Position numbers and translations under genes: made by a program. From the NCBI RefSeq assembly GCF_001543325.1, contig NZ_CP013355.1, forward strand, positions 62,001-126,000: DNA of 64,000 nt, in the 5' to 3' direction. The stretch comes from Lutibacter profundi (GTDB lineage Bacteria > Bacteroidota > Bacteroidia > Flavobacteriales > Flavobacteriaceae). The number at the start of each line of letters is the position of its first letter. The first letter of the stretch is position 1. Below, in pieces: positions 62,332-64,000 of the stretch. The notes under the pieces are model-generated. The model saw nothing but the letters and a program-made list of their open reading frames with translations. It was not told the origin of the DNA and did no database searches.

Positions 62332-62627
62332 TGGCAAAACGGCAAAATGAATTTCATTCAATAAAAGATTTAATGAAAGATGTTATTAAAGAAAATAAGT
62401 TAACTAAAGGAATGCTTCAACTTTCAGTTAAGGAAGCTTGGACAAAGTTAATGGGTGTTGGAGTTGTTTCGTACACAAATAATATAGAACTGCATGGCAA
62501 AACGCTAATTGTAAATTTAAAATCCTCAGTTTTAAGGGAGGAATTAAGCTATGGTAAAGAAAAAATAATTAGAATGATGAATGAAGAATTAGGAACTAAT
62601 TTAATTTCAAAACTTATTTTGAGCTAA
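62331..62627 (+). CDS. DUF721 domain protein (DciA-like)
   Basis: 98 aa: SIKDLMKDVIKENKLTKGMLQLSVKEAWTKLMG, then a KH-like part with LIVNLKSSVLREELSYGKEKIIRMMNEELG. DciA is the DnaB-helicase operator in bacteria without DnaC/DnaI; DUF721 is its family. Being joined to recF supports a role in DNA replication. Short forms are usual in Bacteroidota. Confidence 0.82.
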   Translation: MAKRQNEFHSIKDLMKDVIKENKLTKGMLQLSVKEAWTKLMGVGVVSYTNNIELHGKTLIVNLKSSVLREELSYGKEKIIRMMNEELGTNLISKLILS

Positions 62628-62634
62628 ATAAAAA

Positions 62635-62663
62635 AATCATTGCAAACACAACGATTTTTTTAT
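62635..62663 (-). terminator. Terminator after ndk
   Basis: On the minus strand AAAATCGTTG, TGTTTG loop, CAATGATTTT then T: ten pairs including one G-T wobble that fits the minus-strand RNA only. It lies about 25 bases after the ndk stop. Confidence 0.6.
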
Positions 62664-62686
62664 TTTTTTGAAGATATAGAAAACCT

Positions 62687-63106
62687 TTAGAATTGTTCTC
62701 TTCCTGAAAAATGATAAGCAGCTTCAATTGCAGCATTTTCATCACTATCTGAACCATGAACTGCGTTTTCTCCCATAGAAGCAGCATATAATTTACGAAT
62801 AGTTCCTTCTGCTGCATCAGCAGGATTGGTAGCACCAATCAGTGCTCTAAAATCTTCAACTGCATTTTCTTTTTCTAATATAGCAGCTATAATTGGACCA
62901 CGAGTCATATACTCAACTAATTCACCAAAGAAAGGACGTTCATTATGAACGGCATAAAATTCTTCTGCGTTAGCTACTGTCATTTGCGTCATTTTCATTG
63001 CTACAATTCTAAAACCCGCAGCATTTATTTTTTCTAATATTGCTCCAATATATCCCTTTTCAACTGAATCAGGTTTAAGCATTGTAAATGTTCTGTTTGT
63101 TGCCAT
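62687..63106 (-). CDS. ndk: Nucleoside diphosphate kinase
   Basis: Moves the gamma phosphate of ATP onto NDPs. [13 protein letters not shown] near the start, and the active His117 in [12 protein letters not shown]. 139 aa, the classic size. It lies downstream of a TATATTTG box and is convergent with the recF-DUF721 pair. Confidence 0.97.
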   Translation of the reverse strand: MATNRTFTMLKPDSVEKGYIGAILEKINAAGFRIVAMKMTQMTVANAEEFYAVHNERPFFGELVEYMTRGPIIAAILEKENAVEDFRALIGATNPADAAEGTIRKLYAASMGENAVHGSDSDENAAIEAAYHFSGREQF

Positions 63107-63137
63107 TATTTTTATAATTAATTTTTTAAAATTGGGG

Positions 63138-63145
63138 CAAATATA
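63138..63145 (-). promoter_or_regulatory. Candidate -7 element of ndk
   Basis: TATATTTG on the minus strand, 31 bases before the ATG. No clear -33 box. Confidence 0.5.
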
Positions 63146-63174
63146 CTATTTTAAACTAAAAGTTGTATTTGCTA

Positions 63175-64000
63175 CTAGTAATTTTGAGTTAAGGTTTCGT
63201 GAAGTTTATTGTTTTCACCTCTAATTTCCATAATTACGGTATTGGTTTTAAAATTAAACTTTAAAATTCCAAAGTTCTTTTTTGAAACTACATTGCCAAC
63301 TCTATACTTATTTGGCTCACCACTATAATTTGTATATGAATGCGTTAACCCACTAGAAGTAAAATCTATTAAAGGGTAGTTTAAACCTGCAATGTTTTTT
63401 TTAGAAAACTCAGCAATATGTCTATCTCCAGAAAGGATAATTACATTTTTTGATTTTGTTGTTTTTATTAAATTTTCTAGTTTGTCTACTTCATGTGGCA
63501 TATTTCCCCAGCTTTCGTAACCGTGTTCTGAAGATAAAAATTGAATACTGCTAACAATTATGGTATAAGAAGCTTTAGAGTTTTCTAACTGATTTTTAAG
63601 CCAATTCCATTGTACTTTTCCTAACATAGTTCCCTCTCCATATTTATTGGGTTTATATCTTTTTTTGGTGTCGGTATCAGGAGTTAAAGCGCTTCTAAAA
63701 TAACGAGTATCTAATAAAATAATTTTTATAGTTTTGTTCATTGTGGTGAAATCTTTCGAGAAATAAACACCTTCTTGTTTCCTTCTTTCATCGTTGTTAG
63801 GGACATTGAAAAAGTCTAAAAATAATTGTTGTGATGCCGCTTTTTTAGGATACTCGGCACCACCATCATTTATTCCATAATCGTGATCATCCCAAGTAGC
63901 AAGAATATCCATGTTTCTACTAAAATTAGAATAACTTTCATTGTTTTTCAGCATTAAGTAATTTTGCTTTAAATATTCCATATCCTCAGTGTCAGAATAA
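63175..64000 (-). CDS. PhoD-like alkaline phosphatase/metallophosphatase, N-terminus outside window
   Basis: C-terminal part of a PhoD-type phosphatase. The reading frame stays open across the ATG at 63981 to the window edge, adding YSDTED before MEYLKQN, so the gene continues beyond 64000. Metal-site motifs seen: ATWDDHDYGINDGG, LLDTRYFRS and ILSGDRHIAEF. In homologues the N-terminal part carries a signal peptide. Probably periplasmic, phosphodiesterase or phosphatase. Confidence 0.85.
   Translation of the reverse strand, partial: YSDTEDMEYLKQNYLMLKNNESYSNFSRNMDILATWDDHDYGINDGGAEYPKKAASQQLFLDFFNVPNNDERRKQEGVYFSKDFTTMNKTIKIILLDTRYFRSALTPDTDTKKRYKPNKYGEGTMLGKVQWNWLKNQLENSKASYTIIVSSIQFLSSEHGYESWGNMPHEVDKLENLIKTTKSKNVIILSGDRHIAEFSKKNIAGLNYPLIDFTSSGLTHSYTNYSGEPNKYRVGNVVSKKNFGILKFNFKTNTVIMEIRGENNKLHETLTQNY

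Overview
The window looks like chromosomal DNA from a low-GC gliding member of the Flavobacteriaceae (Bacteroidota). The evidence is: gldF and gldG gliding genes, a subtilase with a C-terminal type IX secretion (T9SS) sorting domain, DUF2911 and DUF5916 proteins, lipoproteins with SC-type lipoboxes, and repeated promoters of the Bacteroidota form TTTG-N19..21-TAnnTTTG. The genus cannot be fixed from the window. No rRNA, tRNA, CRISPR array, prophage or intact insertion sequence was seen.

Layout. 1-1.9 kb: the 3' end of a HipA-like kinase, an unknown membrane protein, then a compact minus-strand unit with a 42-residue exported or membrane peptide and, upstream of it, a candidate ~255-nt RNA with its own promoter and hairpin/U8 terminator. 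1.9-6.3 kb: a two-subunit NAD-linked formate dehydrogenase (Cys type). 6.3-13.3 kb: a methyltransferase, an AI-2E-type permease, gamma-glutamyltransferase, ACP phosphodiesterase, a MEMO-family lipoprotein and dnaN. 13.6-17.9 kb: an operon of PIG-L deacetylase, a 34-residue membrane peptide and a sodium:solute symporter. 17.9-22.9 kb: tandem DUF2911 proteins, gldG, gldF, a small monooxygenase-like protein and a SAM hydrolase-family protein. 23-34 kb: phoH, purC, a 5'-nucleotidase, yidC, pyrG, a DUF5916 outer-membrane protein and a DECR1-like dienoyl-CoA reductase.

34.5-47.7 kb is mostly plus strand: rpmH, carB (without the C-terminal allosteric domain), nifJ (pyruvate:ferredoxin oxidoreductase), a HEPN protein, a GlmU-like protein, mnmA, a T9SS subtilase and a nitronate monooxygenase. 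47.7-56 kb: small membrane and lipid genes, a lytic transglycosylase, mtaB, an S9 peptidase and an endonuclease/exonuclease/phosphatase gene split by a -1 frame change at a dnaX-like A AAA AAG heptamer. 56-61 kb: two overlapping rhomboid genes, mutL, ribH and a TPR protein. 61.2-64 kb: recF, a DUF721 (DciA-like) gene, ndk, and a PhoD-like phosphatase cut by the window edge.

How it fits together: most of the window is core housekeeping (replication clamp, RecF, MutL, nucleotide synthesis, membrane insertion, tRNA thiolation) plus gliding and T9SS surface biology. Formate dehydrogenase and PFOR point to some anaerobic or redox-flexible metabolism. Three kinds of short GC-rich dispersed element stand out against the AT-rich background, and one copy lies inside the coding sequence of the formate dehydrogenase beta subunit. 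The least explained parts are the 1.17-1.72 kb RNA/peptide unit, the 34-residue peptide of the symporter operon, and the frameshifted phosphatase gene.
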